Source of the DNA: Rhodothermales bacterium
Lineage (GTDB): Bacteria > Bacteroidota > Rhodothermia > Rhodothermales > UBA10348
Length of the DNA: 64,000 nt
Assembly (NCBI GenBank): GCA_024711125.1
Contig: JANJTM010000062.1
Coordinates: forward strand, 55,864-119,863
Direction of reading: 5' to 3'
Shown here: positions 44,156 to 52,657 of the stretch, one piece after another
Layout: each line of letters begins with the position of its first letter
Numbering within the stretch: the first letter of the stretch is position 1
The notes under the pieces: model-generated
What the model was told of the DNA's origin: nothing
Databases searched by the model: none
What the model saw: only the letters and a program-made list of their open reading frames with translations
Program-made: the position numbers and the translations under genes

Positions 44156-44170
44156 TGCCAAATATTGGCA
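44156..44170. promoter_or_regulatory. Inverted repeat TGCCAA-ATA-TTGGCA upstream of mdh and acid phosphatase
   Basis: Perfect 6-base arms, TGCCAA (44156-44161) and TTGGCA (44165-44170), in an AT-rich patch that is rare in this window. It lies 65 bases before the acid phosphatase start and 103 before mdh. Just downstream GCATGCGG occurs twice (44171 and 44201). Operator candidate, regulator unknown. Confidence 0.45.
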
Positions 44171-44272
44171 GCATGCGGCGCCTTCCACCCCCAACTTGCG
44201 GCATGCGGGACACGGCCGGCGATCCGGCGCGCTCCCCACTCCCATTCGACGTACAAGACCGAGGGTACTCCC

Positions 44273-45205
44273 ATGAAGGTTACGGTCATCGGGGCGGGCA
44301 ATGTCGGCGCGACGGTTGCCGAATGCGTGGCCCGGAAGGACATGGTCGCTGAGGTGGTCCTCATCGACATCGTGGAGGGCCTGCCGCAGGGCAAGGCGCT
44401 CGACCTGGCGCAGTCGGCGCCCATCCACGGCTTCGATACGAAGGTCGTCGGCACGAACGATTACGCCGACACCGCCGGAAGCGACATCTGCGTCATCACG
44501 GCCGGCCTCGCGCGCAAGCCGGGCATGAGCCGCGACGATCTGCTCGCGAAGAACGCCCAGATCGTCGAGTCGGTGACGCAGCAGTTCGCGGCAAAGAGCC
44601 CGAACGCGATCCTGATCGTGGTGTCGAACCCGCTCGACGTCATGACCTACGTCGCCTACATGACGAGCGGCTTTCCGAGCCACCGCGTCATGGGCATGGC
44701 CGGCGTGCTCGATACGGCCCGCTACCGGGCGTTCCTCGCGGCCGAACTGGGCGTCTCGGTCAAGGACATCCAGGCCCTCCTCATGGGCGGCCACGGCGAT
44801 ACGATGGTCCCGCTGCCCTCCTACACGACGATCGGCGGCATCCCGGTGACGCAGATGATCGCGAAGGACAAGCTGGACGCGATCGTCGAGCGCACGAAGT
44901 TCGGAGGCGGAGAGATCGTCAAGCTGATGGGTACCTCGGCCTGGTACGCGCCGGGCGCGGCGTCGGCCGAGATGGTCGAGGCGATCGTCAAGGACTCGGG
45001 ACGCGTGTTGCCGGCCGCCGTGTGGCTCAACGGCCAGTACGGCCTCGACGGACTGTTCATCGGAGCCCCGGCGCGCCTCGGACGCAAGGGCGTCGAGGGC
45101 ATCGTCGAGGTGTCGCTCACGAAGGACGAGAAGGCCCTGCTCGAGGCCTCTGCCGCGGCGGTGCGCGGCGGAGTCGCCGACCTCGAGCGCATCCGCAAGG
45201 GCTGA
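44273..45205 (+). CDS. mdh: Malate dehydrogenase (LDH-like type)
   Basis: 310 residues. NAD loop [15 protein letters not shown] at 5-19, Asp for NAD at VVLIDIVEG, catalytic [11 protein letters not shown] and [11 protein letters not shown] (His of the active site). The LDH-like malate dehydrogenase branch typical of Bacteroidota. It interconverts malate and oxaloacetate in the TCA cycle. A GAGGG at 44261-44265 precedes the ATG by 7 bases, one of few plausible Shine-Dalgarno sites here. A hairpin follows the stop. Confidence 0.95.
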   Translation: MKVTVIGAGNVGATVAECVARKDMVAEVVLIDIVEGLPQGKALDLAQSAPIHGFDTKVVGTNDYADTAGSDICVITAGLARKPGMSRDDLLAKNAQIVESVTQQFAAKSPNAILIVVSNPLDVMTYVAYMTSGFPSHRVMGMAGVLDTARYRAFLAAELGVSVKDIQALLMGGHGDTMVPLPSYTTIGGIPVTQMIAKDKLDAIVERTKFGGGEIVKLMGTSAWYAPGAASAEMVEAIVKDSGRVLPAAVWLNGQYGLDGLFIGAPARLGRKGVEGIVEVSLTKDEKALLEASAAAVRGGVADLERIRKG

Positions 45206-45210
45206 TTCCC

Positions 45211-45236
45211 GCGGCGGCGTCGCGAACCGCCGCCGC
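45211..45236 (+). terminator. GC hairpin after mdh
   Basis: Stem GCGGCGGCG (45211-45219) with CGCCGCCGC (45228-45236), 8-base loop, 6 bases after the stop. No T run follows, so strength is uncertain. Confidence 0.5.
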
Positions 45237-45362
45237 CGAACGGTTCAAGGCTCCGGAGGGCCGGGTCGCGGGCACCATCCTGCGGCTCGGCCCTTCCGTT
45301 GACGCCCGGGGCGAACCCCGCGGGCCCACGGACGTTCGCGCACCGTTCCCCATCCCCTGCCC

Positions 45363-46088
45363 ATGCGCCGACTCCTCCTGTTCTTCGCCATCCTCCCCCT
45401 TGTTTCCGCGTGCGACAGCCAGACCGAGGAGGACGTGCCGGTCGTCATCGAGGATCTCGTCGTCGGTACGGGTCCCGTGCTCAAGGCCGAGGACGCCCTC
45501 ATGGTGTCGTTCGTCGGAAAACTGGAGGACGGAACGGTATTCCAGGTGTCCGACGACACGGACCCGTTCGCCTTCACCCTCGGGGTCGGCAACGTGATCG
45601 ACGGATGGGACGAGGGACTGGTCGGCATGCAGGTGGGTGGAACGCGCCGCCTGACGATTCCGCCGTCGAAGGCCTTCGGCGACTCCGGCGTGTGCAACGA
45701 TTCGGGGTGCCCCGTTCCCCGGAACGCCACCGTGGTCTTCGACATCACGGTCATCCGGCGCCTGGACACCCCCTACGTGGTCGACGAATTGACCGGAACC
45801 GGCGCCGAGGCGCGTGACGGCCTGCTCGTGACGTTCACCTACATCGGATCCCTGCCCAACGGCGCGGTGTTCGCGTCTTCCCAGTGGACCGGCATGCCGT
45901 CGCAGATGGTGATCGGGCAGGGCGTGTACATTCCCGGACTGGAGCAGGGCCTGGTCGGCATGCGGGCGGGCGGACTGCGCCGCATCGTCATTCCGCCCCA
46001 CCTCGCGTACGGGGAGTCGGGATACGGCGGCATCCCCCCGTGGTCGGTCCTCCGCTTCACGGTGAACCTGCACTCGGTGGCCAACTGA
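45363..46088 (+). CDS. Lipoprotein with two FKBP-type peptidyl-prolyl isomerase domains
   Basis: 241 residues. Lipobox VSAC with Cys17. Domain 1 (about 45-130) has LMVSFVGKLEDGTVFQVSDD, IDGWDEGLVGMQVGGTRRLTIPP and VVFDITV. Domain 2 (about 145-240) repeats the pattern: LLVTFTYIGSLPNGAVFASS, IPGLEQGLVGMRAGGLRRIVIPPHLAYGESG and VLRFTVNL. Two FKBP folds in tandem on one lipid anchor fit a periplasmic folding helper. Domain 1 carries an insert with two Cys (SGVCNDSGCPV) that could form a disulfide. Convergent with the DUF5916 gene, 12 bases apart. Confidence 0.92.
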   Translation: MRRLLLFFAILPLVSACDSQTEEDVPVVIEDLVVGTGPVLKAEDALMVSFVGKLEDGTVFQVSDDTDPFAFTLGVGNVIDGWDEGLVGMQVGGTRRLTIPPSKAFGDSGVCNDSGCPVPRNATVVFDITVIRRLDTPYVVDELTGTGAEARDGLLVTFTYIGSLPNGAVFASSQWTGMPSQMVIGQGVYIPGLEQGLVGMRAGGLRRIVIPPHLAYGESGYGGIPPWSVLRFTVNLHSVAN

Positions 46089-46100
46089 TCCGGAGCGGGA

Positions 46101-48362
46101 TCAGGCGTCGAAGCGTCGCGAGTACTTCAGCGTGAGGCCGCGCACGAGGGCCTCGTCGAAGGCGGCACCCAGCGTATTCGACTGATTGTAGACGACGAAG
46201 AGCCCCGAATTGGCGTCCTGGAGCCATCCGAACCGGACGTTGGCACTCCAGAGGTCGGCCTGGTCGTTTACCTGCACGAGCGCCTGCGCGTACATGCGCG
46301 GCGTGAACGAGTACGAGAGGCGCACGCGCACGAGGTTCGTCGTGAACGTTCCGCCCGGCAGGGTGACGTCGTTGTAACTGACGCCCAGCTCACCGGTCAG
46401 CGCGTCGCCGCCGCGTACGCGCAGGGTCGGCGCGACGGTCACGCGGTCTCCGCCGAAAAATCCCCCGATGGTCGTCCGGACCTCGAGCGACACCGGCCGG
46501 CCCCGATCGGTGATGCCCACGAGCATGACTTCCGAGTGGTCGTACGTCTGCGCCGGCACGGTCACGCCCGTCGCGATGTCGAACGGGGCGCGAACGCCTT
46601 CGCGCGTCACGTTGACCCCCGTATGCAGCTCCCAGCCGCCGCGCCACTCGAAATGGTTGTCGATGTGCAGGTACCCGGTCTCGTGAAACCCGTCGAGTCC
46701 CCAGTACCCCCGGTAGCTCACGTGCGGACGCAGCTCCTGCAGCCCCAGGACTTCGTCGGGCCGGATGCGCCGAAGTACGGTCGAGCTCACCTTCCGATAG
46801 TCGGTGCGGCGGAGGAAGCCGACCTCCGGGTTGAAATCCCGGGCCACCTGCGTCACGCTCGCCTGGACGAGCCAGTGCTCGGTGTCCTTCTGCAGGTCCA
46901 TGTACCAGGCCCAGGGCTCACGCTCGCCGCCCGGCGAGAACGAGCGGGCGACGAAACCGGTCAGGCGACCGTCCGTCCCGATCCCGAGCCGCCCGTCGAG
47001 CGCCGCGACGCGGTTGAACGTGGCCGGACCCGTCGTGGCCTCGGCGTCGGACGTGCGATCGCGGCTCGTGACGAGGAAACCGAGCGCCGAGCGGTTCGGG
47101 AGTTCCTGCTGCACGCGGGCCACCGACCACAGGCTCGACGGCACCACCCCGCCCACGGTGCCCGTCTGCATCGACAGAAGGCCGATCTTGGTGTCCCCTT
47201 CCTGCCCCGAGAGCCGGAGTCCGCCGGTGATCGGCACGGTACGCCCCTCGTCGAGTCCGATGCGGCGCGAGAAGAAGAGTTCGACCTCGCTCGACTCGCC
47301 TACCGCGAAGAGCCCCGAGTTCTCGAGAAAGAAGGGCCGCTTTTCGGGAAAGAACAGGCTGAAGCGGTCGAGATTGACCTGCTGCTCGTCCACCTCCACC
47401 TGCGCGAAGTCCGTGTTCACGGTCGCGTCGAGCGTCATCGAGGGCGACACGCCGAACTTCAGGTCGCCGCCGAGGTCTCCGCCCCGGTTCACGTCCCCGG
47501 GAAGGGTCTGCCAGTCTCCGTTCACCGAGCCGGAAACGTACGGAATCACGGTCAGGGAGCGTCGGAAGGGGACTTCCACCCCGTCCAGCCGTCCCGCCAT
47601 CGACACGCGGTAGAGGTTGAACTGGCGCGGAAGCGGGGCCCAGTAGGCGCGCTCGTTTCGTCGGCGGATGTTCCGCTGGAAATTGACCCCCCACTCCTGC
47701 ACGGCGCCGGACGGATACCGCAGGGTCTTGAACGGAATCGCGAACTCGGCGCTCCACCCGTATTCGCCGGTCTCGGTACGTACCCGCCAGGCCCCGTCCC
47801 AGTTGATGTTGAACCCGGCACCGGTGCCCATCGACTGCCGCTGCGTGCCCCATCCGCCCATACCCTCGCCGGAGACCTGCGCGTCGTACTCGATGGCCGC
47901 GGGGTTGGTACCGAAGACGAAGCCGTTCTGGGCGTCGCGGTATGTATCGAGAATGAACGAGAACGCGTCGGCGTCGTCGAGCGGCGAATCCCGGCGGGTA
48001 TCGGACACGATGAGCCGCGTCGGCTCCCGGTCGTGCAGAACGGCAGCGACGTAGAGCGTATCGCCCGTGAAGCCGACCCGGATTTCGGTCGCTTCGCTGG
48101 CCGGATCGCCCGCGAACGGTTGGGTCTGCACGAACCCCCCGACCGGCTCCACCGACCGCCAGGCCGGATCCGACCGAACGTTACCGTCGAGCTTCGGCGC
48201 TTCGGCGAGACGTACGGCGCGGAGGCGCGGGCGCATCGACGACACCGGCGATTCCTGCGGGACGGGCTGTGCGACGGCTCCCGGCGCCGGCGGCAGGGTC
48301 GCGAGCAGGATCAGGGCGACGAATATCGTGCGTCGGACCGAATTCGGGGTGCGGGTCGGCAT
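46101..48362 (-). CDS. DUF5916 outer-membrane protein with CBM9-like N-terminal domain
   Basis: 753 residues from ATG 48362 (a Met nine codons upstream, at 48389, is also possible). Signal peptide ends near GAVAQ. The N-terminal part (about 50-240) reads APKLDGNVRSDPAWRSVEPVGGFVQTQPFAGDPASEATEIRVGFTGDTLYVAAVLHD, a family 9 carbohydrate-binding pattern. The rest is a long barrel-like region with LFFPEKRPFFLENSGLFAVG and FFSRRIG, hallmark blocks of DUF5916. Known in Bacteroidota and Gemmatimonadota as a putative surface polysaccharide protein. Function unproven. No clear TonB plug. Confidence 0.85.
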   Translation of the reverse strand: MPTRTPNSVRRTIFVALILLATLPPAPGAVAQPVPQESPVSSMRPRLRAVRLAEAPKLDGNVRSDPAWRSVEPVGGFVQTQPFAGDPASEATEIRVGFTGDTLYVAAVLHDREPTRLIVSDTRRDSPLDDADAFSFILDTYRDAQNGFVFGTNPAAIEYDAQVSGEGMGGWGTQRQSMGTGAGFNINWDGAWRVRTETGEYGWSAEFAIPFKTLRYPSGAVQEWGVNFQRNIRRRNERAYWAPLPRQFNLYRVSMAGRLDGVEVPFRRSLTVIPYVSGSVNGDWQTLPGDVNRGGDLGGDLKFGVSPSMTLDATVNTDFAQVEVDEQQVNLDRFSLFFPEKRPFFLENSGLFAVGESSEVELFFSRRIGLDEGRTVPITGGLRLSGQEGDTKIGLLSMQTGTVGGVVPSSLWSVARVQQELPNRSALGFLVTSRDRTSDAEATTGPATFNRVAALDGRLGIGTDGRLTGFVARSFSPGGEREPWAWYMDLQKDTEHWLVQASVTQVARDFNPEVGFLRRTDYRKVSSTVLRRIRPDEVLGLQELRPHVSYRGYWGLDGFHETGYLHIDNHFEWRGGWELHTGVNVTREGVRAPFDIATGVTVPAQTYDHSEVMLVGITDRGRPVSLEVRTTIGGFFGGDRVTVAPTLRVRGGDALTGELGVSYNDVTLPGGTFTTNLVRVRLSYSFTPRMYAQALVQVNDQADLWSANVRFGWLQDANSGLFVVYNQSNTLGAAFDEALVRGLTLKYSRRFDA

Positions 48363-48501
48363 GTTCCGGTCGTTGTCGTGGCGGCGCAAAGGTACCGCGC
48401 GTCACGAAAGGTCGCCACCGCCTCGCGTGGCGACCTCGGCGCCGCGTGCACGGCCCAATCCTTCCGGCACGCGATGTCCCGGGACCGACGGGTCGTCGCG
48501 G

Positions 48502-49176
48502 TCAGGCGAAAACGTGCCCGACCTCGCTCTCGACCCACTGCACCGCGTGCTGCATCAGCTCGGCGGCGTTCGAGAGGTTCAGCTTGCTCTTGATCCGCGC
48601 CCGGTACGACTCGACGGTCTTGATCGAGAGGTGCAGGCGATCGGCGATCTCTCTCGTGCCCATGCCTCGGCCCGTGAGCTCGAACACCTCGAGTTCGCGG
48701 TCGCTCAGCACTTCCAGCGGCGAGTGGGCGAGATGCCGCTGCCCGGCGGCGATGCCCATCAACAGGCGCTCGTTGATCTCTTCCGACACGTAGATGCCGC
48801 CGTCCAGCACGCGGCGCACGGCCTGGACCATCACGTTGCCCGCCTCGAGCTTCATGACGTACCCCCGGGCGCCCGCGCGGATGGCGCGTTCGGCATAGAG
48901 CGTTTCCTCGTGGCGGGATACGACGAGGATTCCGATTCCCGGCTTGAGCAGGTGCAGATGCTTGATGAGTTCCAGCCCGCTCATGCCCGGCAACGAAATA
49001 TCGACGATCGCCAGGTCCGGATCGGCCTTCTCGAAGAGCGTGAGGGCCTCCTCGGCCGTGGCCGCCTGGCCCACCACCGAGAGGTCGGGTTCGGAATCCA
49101 GGGTGAGCGCGAGCCCCTTCCGCATCAGCGGATGGTCGTCGACGATCAGGATCCTGCGTGCACGCTTCGTTTCCAT
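48502..49176 (-). CDS. NarL/FixJ-type response regulator
   Basis: 224 residues. Receiver domain (10-125) has DD at 13-14, phosphoacceptor Asp59 (LAIVDISLPGMSG) and the conserved Lys in GARGYVMKLEAG. The LuxR-type HTH (about 155-215) reads LSDRELEVFELTGRGMGTREIADRLHLSIKTVESYRARIKSKLN. No histidine kinase lies next to it, so it is an orphan regulator. It is divergent from the cbb3 operon across 429 bases, which makes control of ccoNOQP a reasonable guess. ATG 49176 was taken as start because no in-frame Met precedes it close by. Confidence 0.92.
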   Translation of the reverse strand: METKRARRILIVDDHPLMRKGLALTLDSEPDLSVVGQAATAEEALTLFEKADPDLAIVDISLPGMSGLELIKHLHLLKPGIGILVVSRHEETLYAERAIRAGARGYVMKLEAGNVMVQAVRRVLDGGIYVSEEINERLLMGIAAGQRHLAHSPLEVLSDRELEVFELTGRGMGTREIADRLHLSIKTVESYRARIKSKLNLSNAAELMQHAVQWVESEVGHVFA

Positions 49177-49415
49177 AGGGATACCCCCATGCGGTGAATG
49201 GGGACCCCGCGACCGCCATCGCGTACGCGGGACCCGTTGTTTCGGGCGGAGGATCCGGCAAGCCGGGTCGGTTCGCCGGGATTCACCCTGCCCATTCCGA
49301 GGGACGATACTCACGCCCCTGTCGGGGGTGCGAGGGGCGATCCTTGCAGGGGGTGCCGGGGATTTTCCGTCATCGGATGCGGACGATTCGCGGTTTCGCA
49401 TCCAAGTGCGCACTG

Positions 49416-49460
49416 CATGTAGTCGTTTTCCTTACACCCCGATAGGCGTCCCACTACATG
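49416..49460. promoter_or_regulatory. Inverted repeat CATGTAGT / ACTACATG upstream of ccoN
   Basis: Perfect 8-base arms, CATGTAGT (49416-49423) and ACTACATG (49453-49460), separated by 29 bases. The arm centres are 37 bases apart. They lie 45 to 90 bases before the -7-like element at 49505. A site pair for a dimeric regulator such as the adjacent NarL-type protein is possible. Confidence 0.5.
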
Positions 49461-49504
49461 TCCCTACTTGCTCGTCCTACACGCCCCACAAATCGCGCGG
49501 TGCC

Positions 49505-49512
49505 TATCTTCG
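49505..49512 (+). promoter_or_regulatory. Candidate -7 promoter element for the cbb3 operon
   Basis: TATCTTCG, close to TAnnTTTG, 94 bases before the ccoN ATG. No -33 motif at the right spacing. Confidence 0.3.
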
Positions 49513-49605
49513 AGGATCTACCGTCTGTCCGGCGCCGCGCGGCGACCCCCGAACGCGCGCTCACCCGCCGGCGGCGCTGCCAGCCACCTCCCTATCCACC
49601 CGCGC

Positions 49606-51072
49606 ATGGAATCTTCCCCGACCGCCACGGCAACGTCCCGGAGCGCGCAGCCCGTCGAGATCTTCCGGTACGACGACCAGATCGTGCGGATGTTCGTCGT
49701 GGCCACGGCCCTCTGGGCGGCCGTCGGCATGCTCGTAGGCGTGATCATCGCGCTCCAGATGCCCTTCTGGCAGGCGAATCTCGGCCCCTACCTCTCGTTC
49801 GGCCGGCTGAGGCCCCTGCACACGAACGCGGTCATCTTCGCGTTCGCGGGCAACGCGATCTTCGCCGCGATCTACTACTCGACGCAGCGGCTCACGAAGG
49901 CGCGCATGTTCAGCGACCTGATGAGCCGCATCCACTTCTGGGGATGGCAGGCCATCATCGTGTCGGCCGCCCTCACCCTTCCGGCGGGCATCACGACCGG
50001 CAAGGAGTATGCGGAACTGGAATGGCCGATCGACATCGCGATCGCCCTCGTCTGGATCGTGTTCGCCGTCAACTTCTTCGGCACGCTGCGCATGCGCCGC
50101 GAGAAGCACATGTACGTGGCGTTGTGGTTCTACATCGCCACCATCGTGACGGTCGCGATGCTGCATGTGGGCAATTCGCTGGCCATCCCGGTGAGCTTCC
50201 TCAAGAGCTACCCGATCTACGCCGGCGTGCAGGACGCGCTCGTCCAGTGGTGGTACGGCCACAACGCGGTGGCCTTCTTCCTGACCACGCCGTTCCTCGG
50301 CCTGATGTACTACTTCCTCCCGAAGGCGGCCGAGCGCCCGGTGTTCTCGTACCGGCTCTCGATCGTGCACTTCTGGAGCCTCGTATTCATCTACATCTGG
50401 GCCGGGCCGCACCACCTGAACTACACCGCCATCCCCGAGTGGGCCGCCTCGCTCGGCATGGTGTTCTCGGTCATGCTCTGGATGCCCTCGTGGGGCGGCA
50501 TGATCAACGGCCTCTTCACGCTGCGCGGCGCCTGGCACAAGCTGCGCGACTCGGTCGTGCTCAAGATGTTCGTGATCGGCATCACGTTCTACGGCATGTC
50601 GACCTTCGAGGGCCCGATGCTCTCGGTCAAGACGGTCAACGCGCTCAGCCACTACACCGACTGGACGATCGGCCACGTGCACGCCGGCGCGCTCGGGTGG
50701 AACGGTTTCATGAGCTTCGGGCTCATCTACTGGCTGCTGCCGAGGCTCTGGCGGACGAAGATCTGGAGCGATCGCCTCGCGACCACGCATTTCTGGATCG
50801 GAACGATCGGCATGCTGCTCTACGTGATGGCGATGTACACCGCCGGCGTCACGCAGGGCCTCATGTGGCGCGCGTTCGACGAGACCGGCCGCCTCGCCTA
50901 CCCCGACTTCATGGAGACCGTGATCCAGATCGTGCCGATGTACTGGGTACGCCTCGTGGGCGGAACGCTGTACCTCGTCGGCGTACTGCTGATGATCTAC
51001 AACATGATCATGACGATCCGCTCGGCGCCGAAGGACCTGCCGGACCCGGCCGTCGCCGTGCCCGCCGCCTGA
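49606..51072 (+). CDS. ccoN: cbb3-type cytochrome c oxidase subunit I
   Basis: 488 residues, usual length, with 12-14 membrane segments. Haem and copper ligands are visible: His72 (RPLHTNAVIF), WWYGHNAVAFFLTTPF with the CuB His, GPHHLNYTAIPEW with the CuB His pair, and IGHVHAGALGWNG with the HxH of the haems. Reduces oxygen at the binuclear centre with high affinity. ATG 49606 starts the family N-terminus. The frame is open another 46 codons upstream but without match. First gene of a nine-gene operon. Confidence 0.98.
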   Translation: MESSPTATATSRSAQPVEIFRYDDQIVRMFVVATALWAAVGMLVGVIIALQMPFWQANLGPYLSFGRLRPLHTNAVIFAFAGNAIFAAIYYSTQRLTKARMFSDLMSRIHFWGWQAIIVSAALTLPAGITTGKEYAELEWPIDIAIALVWIVFAVNFFGTLRMRREKHMYVALWFYIATIVTVAMLHVGNSLAIPVSFLKSYPIYAGVQDALVQWWYGHNAVAFFLTTPFLGLMYYFLPKAAERPVFSYRLSIVHFWSLVFIYIWAGPHHLNYTAIPEWAASLGMVFSVMLWMPSWGGMINGLFTLRGAWHKLRDSVVLKMFVIGITFYGMSTFEGPMLSVKTVNALSHYTDWTIGHVHAGALGWNGFMSFGLIYWLLPRLWRTKIWSDRLATTHFWIGTIGMLLYVMAMYTAGVTQGLMWRAFDETGRLAYPDFMETVIQIVPMYWVRLVGGTLYLVGVLLMIYNMIMTIRSAPKDLPDPAVAVPAA

Positions 51073-51100
51073 CCCCCGACCCCGAAACCCATTCCGCGCC

Positions 51101-51796
51101 ATGAAGAAGATCATACAGACCGACGGACGGCATCGGAAGCTCGAGGGCTGGCCGCTGGTCTTCACCCTCATCACGACCGCGTCGATCCTCGTCGGCGGGC
51201 TGGTGGAGTTCATCCCGCTGGTGCTCGTCAAGTCGAACGTACCGGTGATCTCGACGGTGACGCCGTTCTCGCCCCTCGAACTGACGGGGCGCGACATCTA
51301 CATCCGGGAGGGCTGCAACAACTGCCACTCGCAGATGGTGCGTCCCTTCCGCGACGAGATCGAGCGCTACGGCGAGTATTCCAAGCCCGGCGAAACCATC
51401 TACGAGCGTCCGTTCCTGTGGGGCTCGAAGCGCACCGGTCCCGACCTTGCCCGCGTCGGCGGCAAGTATCCCGACCTCTGGCACGTGCGCCACATGCAGG
51501 ACCCCCGGTCGACGTCTCCGAATTCGTTGATGCCCCCGTACGCGTGGCTCCTGGAGCACGAGCTGGACCTTTCGAAGGTGTCCACCAAGCTCGCGCGCCT
51601 GCAGCTTCTCGGCACGCCCTACAGCGACGCGGACGTGACCGCGGCCGAGCAGTCGGCCCGGGCGCAGGCGGCGGCGATCGCCGAACGCGTGGCGGCCGAC
51701 GGCGGTCCGCAGGGCATCGAGAACAAGGAGATCGTCGCGCTCGTTGCCTACCTGCAGCGACTCGGCCGCGACCTGAAGGCCGCTTCGGCTCCCTGA
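51101..51796 (+). CDS. ccoO: cbb3 oxidase subunit II, monohaem cytochrome c
   Basis: 231 residues. One N-terminal membrane anchor (about 17-42) and one haem c site CNNCH at 72-76 in REGCNNCHSQMVRPFRDE. The axial Met is in SLMPPYAWLL. Family blocks GSKRTGPDLARVGGKYPDLWH are clear. Receives electrons from CcoP and passes them to CcoN. 28 bases after ccoN. Confidence 0.98.
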   Translation: MKKIIQTDGRHRKLEGWPLVFTLITTASILVGGLVEFIPLVLVKSNVPVISTVTPFSPLELTGRDIYIREGCNNCHSQMVRPFRDEIERYGEYSKPGETIYERPFLWGSKRTGPDLARVGGKYPDLWHVRHMQDPRSTSPNSLMPPYAWLLEHELDLSKVSTKLARLQLLGTPYSDADVTAAEQSARAQAAAIAERVAADGGPQGIENKEIVALVAYLQRLGRDLKAASAP

Positions 51797-51811
51797 ATCC
51801 CACCCCACGCC

Positions 51812-51994
51812 ATGATCAGAGACCTCGTCTCGTCCATCGACACCGGAGTGCTGTCGACCGTCGGGCTCCTGGCTTTCATGATCGCCTTCGCGGCGATCCT
51901 CGCGTACGTGTTCACGCTGCGGCGCAGCGACCGGGACGCGGCCAAGCGAATGCCCCTCGACGATGCCGACGAGATCGTTTTCAACAGGAACTGA
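51812..51994 (+). CDS. ccoQ: cbb3 oxidase subunit CcoQ
   Basis: 60 residues with one membrane segment (about 13-37) and a charged tail (LRRSDRDAAKRMPLDDAD), the normal size and shape of CcoQ, which stabilises the complex. Placed between ccoO (15-base gap) and ccoP (9 bases), so position supports the call. Confidence 0.85.
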   Translation: MIRDLVSSIDTGVLSTVGLLAFMIAFAAILAYVFTLRRSDRDAAKRMPLDDADEIVFNRN

Positions 51995-52003
51995 GCTACC
52001 GAG

Positions 52004-52609
52004 ATGGCCAACGAACCGCTCCAGCACCCCGACGAGTCCTCGGAGGACCTCGTCATCCAGGGCCACAACTACGACGGCATCGAGGAATACGACAACCCCA
52101 TGCCGGGCTGGTGGTTGTGGATTTTCTGGATCAGCGTCGTCTTTGCCCCGATCTACTTCATCGGCGTGCACCAGGCAGGGTTCATCAACTCGTACGGGGA
52201 TGACCTCGCTGCCGGGCAGGCCGAGATCCAGGCGATCCGGGACGCCCACGAGGCCGCCAACCCGTCGTTCGTCGTGGACGATTCGACGCTCGCCCGGTAC
52301 GTCGCCGATGCGGGGGCCGTCGAGGCCGGCGCGGCGATCTTCGCGCAGAACTGCCTGGCCTGCCACGGACCGTCCGGCGGCGGCCTGATCGGACCGAATC
52401 TCACCGACGACTACTGGATCCACGGCAATCGCCACACCGACATCTACAACGTCATTACGAACGGAGTCCTCGAGAAAGGCATGACGCCGTGGGGCAGCAT
52501 CCTGTCCCCGGAACAGCGCGCCCAGCTCGTCGCGTTCGTGCGCAGCCTGCACGGCACCAACCCGGAAGGTGCCAAGGAGCCCCAGGGCGAACTCTACACG
52601 GGGGCGTGA
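52004..52609 (+). CDS. ccoP: cbb3 oxidase subunit III, short form with one haem c
   Basis: 201 residues. N-terminal GIEEYDNPMPGWWLWIFWISVVFAPIYF is the CcoP anchor. Only one haem site is present, CLACH at 117-121, with axial Met in EKGMTPWGSIL. Proteobacterial CcoP has two haems and about 290-310 residues, so the second cytochrome domain is missing here. That short form is seen in other Bacteroidota. The end lacks any sign of frameshift. Confidence 0.95.
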   Translation: MANEPLQHPDESSEDLVIQGHNYDGIEEYDNPMPGWWLWIFWISVVFAPIYFIGVHQAGFINSYGDDLAAGQAEIQAIRDAHEAANPSFVVDDSTLARYVADAGAVEAGAAIFAQNCLACHGPSGGGLIGPNLTDDYWIHGNRHTDIYNVITNGVLEKGMTPWGSILSPEQRAQLVAFVRSLHGTNPEGAKEPQGELYTGA

Positions 52610-52657
52610 CCCCGGTCGCGGACGGGTCCGCGTCCGGGCCTGCGCCCGGTATCCACC

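Larger units (their letters stand above)
49177..49605. other. Intergenic region between response regulator and ccoN (429 bases)
   Basis: No gene is supported. The half next to the regulator is GC-rich with one imperfect hairpin near 49311-49330. From about 49400 to 49470 it becomes AT-richer and holds the inverted repeat at 49416-49460. A -7-like TATCTTCG follows at 49505. I see no FNR/CRP-type TTGAT..ATCAA site. This is the likely promoter of the oxidase operon. Confidence 0.6.

Noticed and set aside
49177..49605. FNR- or CRP-type site before the cbb3 operon
   Set aside because: I looked for TTGAT..ATCAA and TGTGA..TCACA and found neither.
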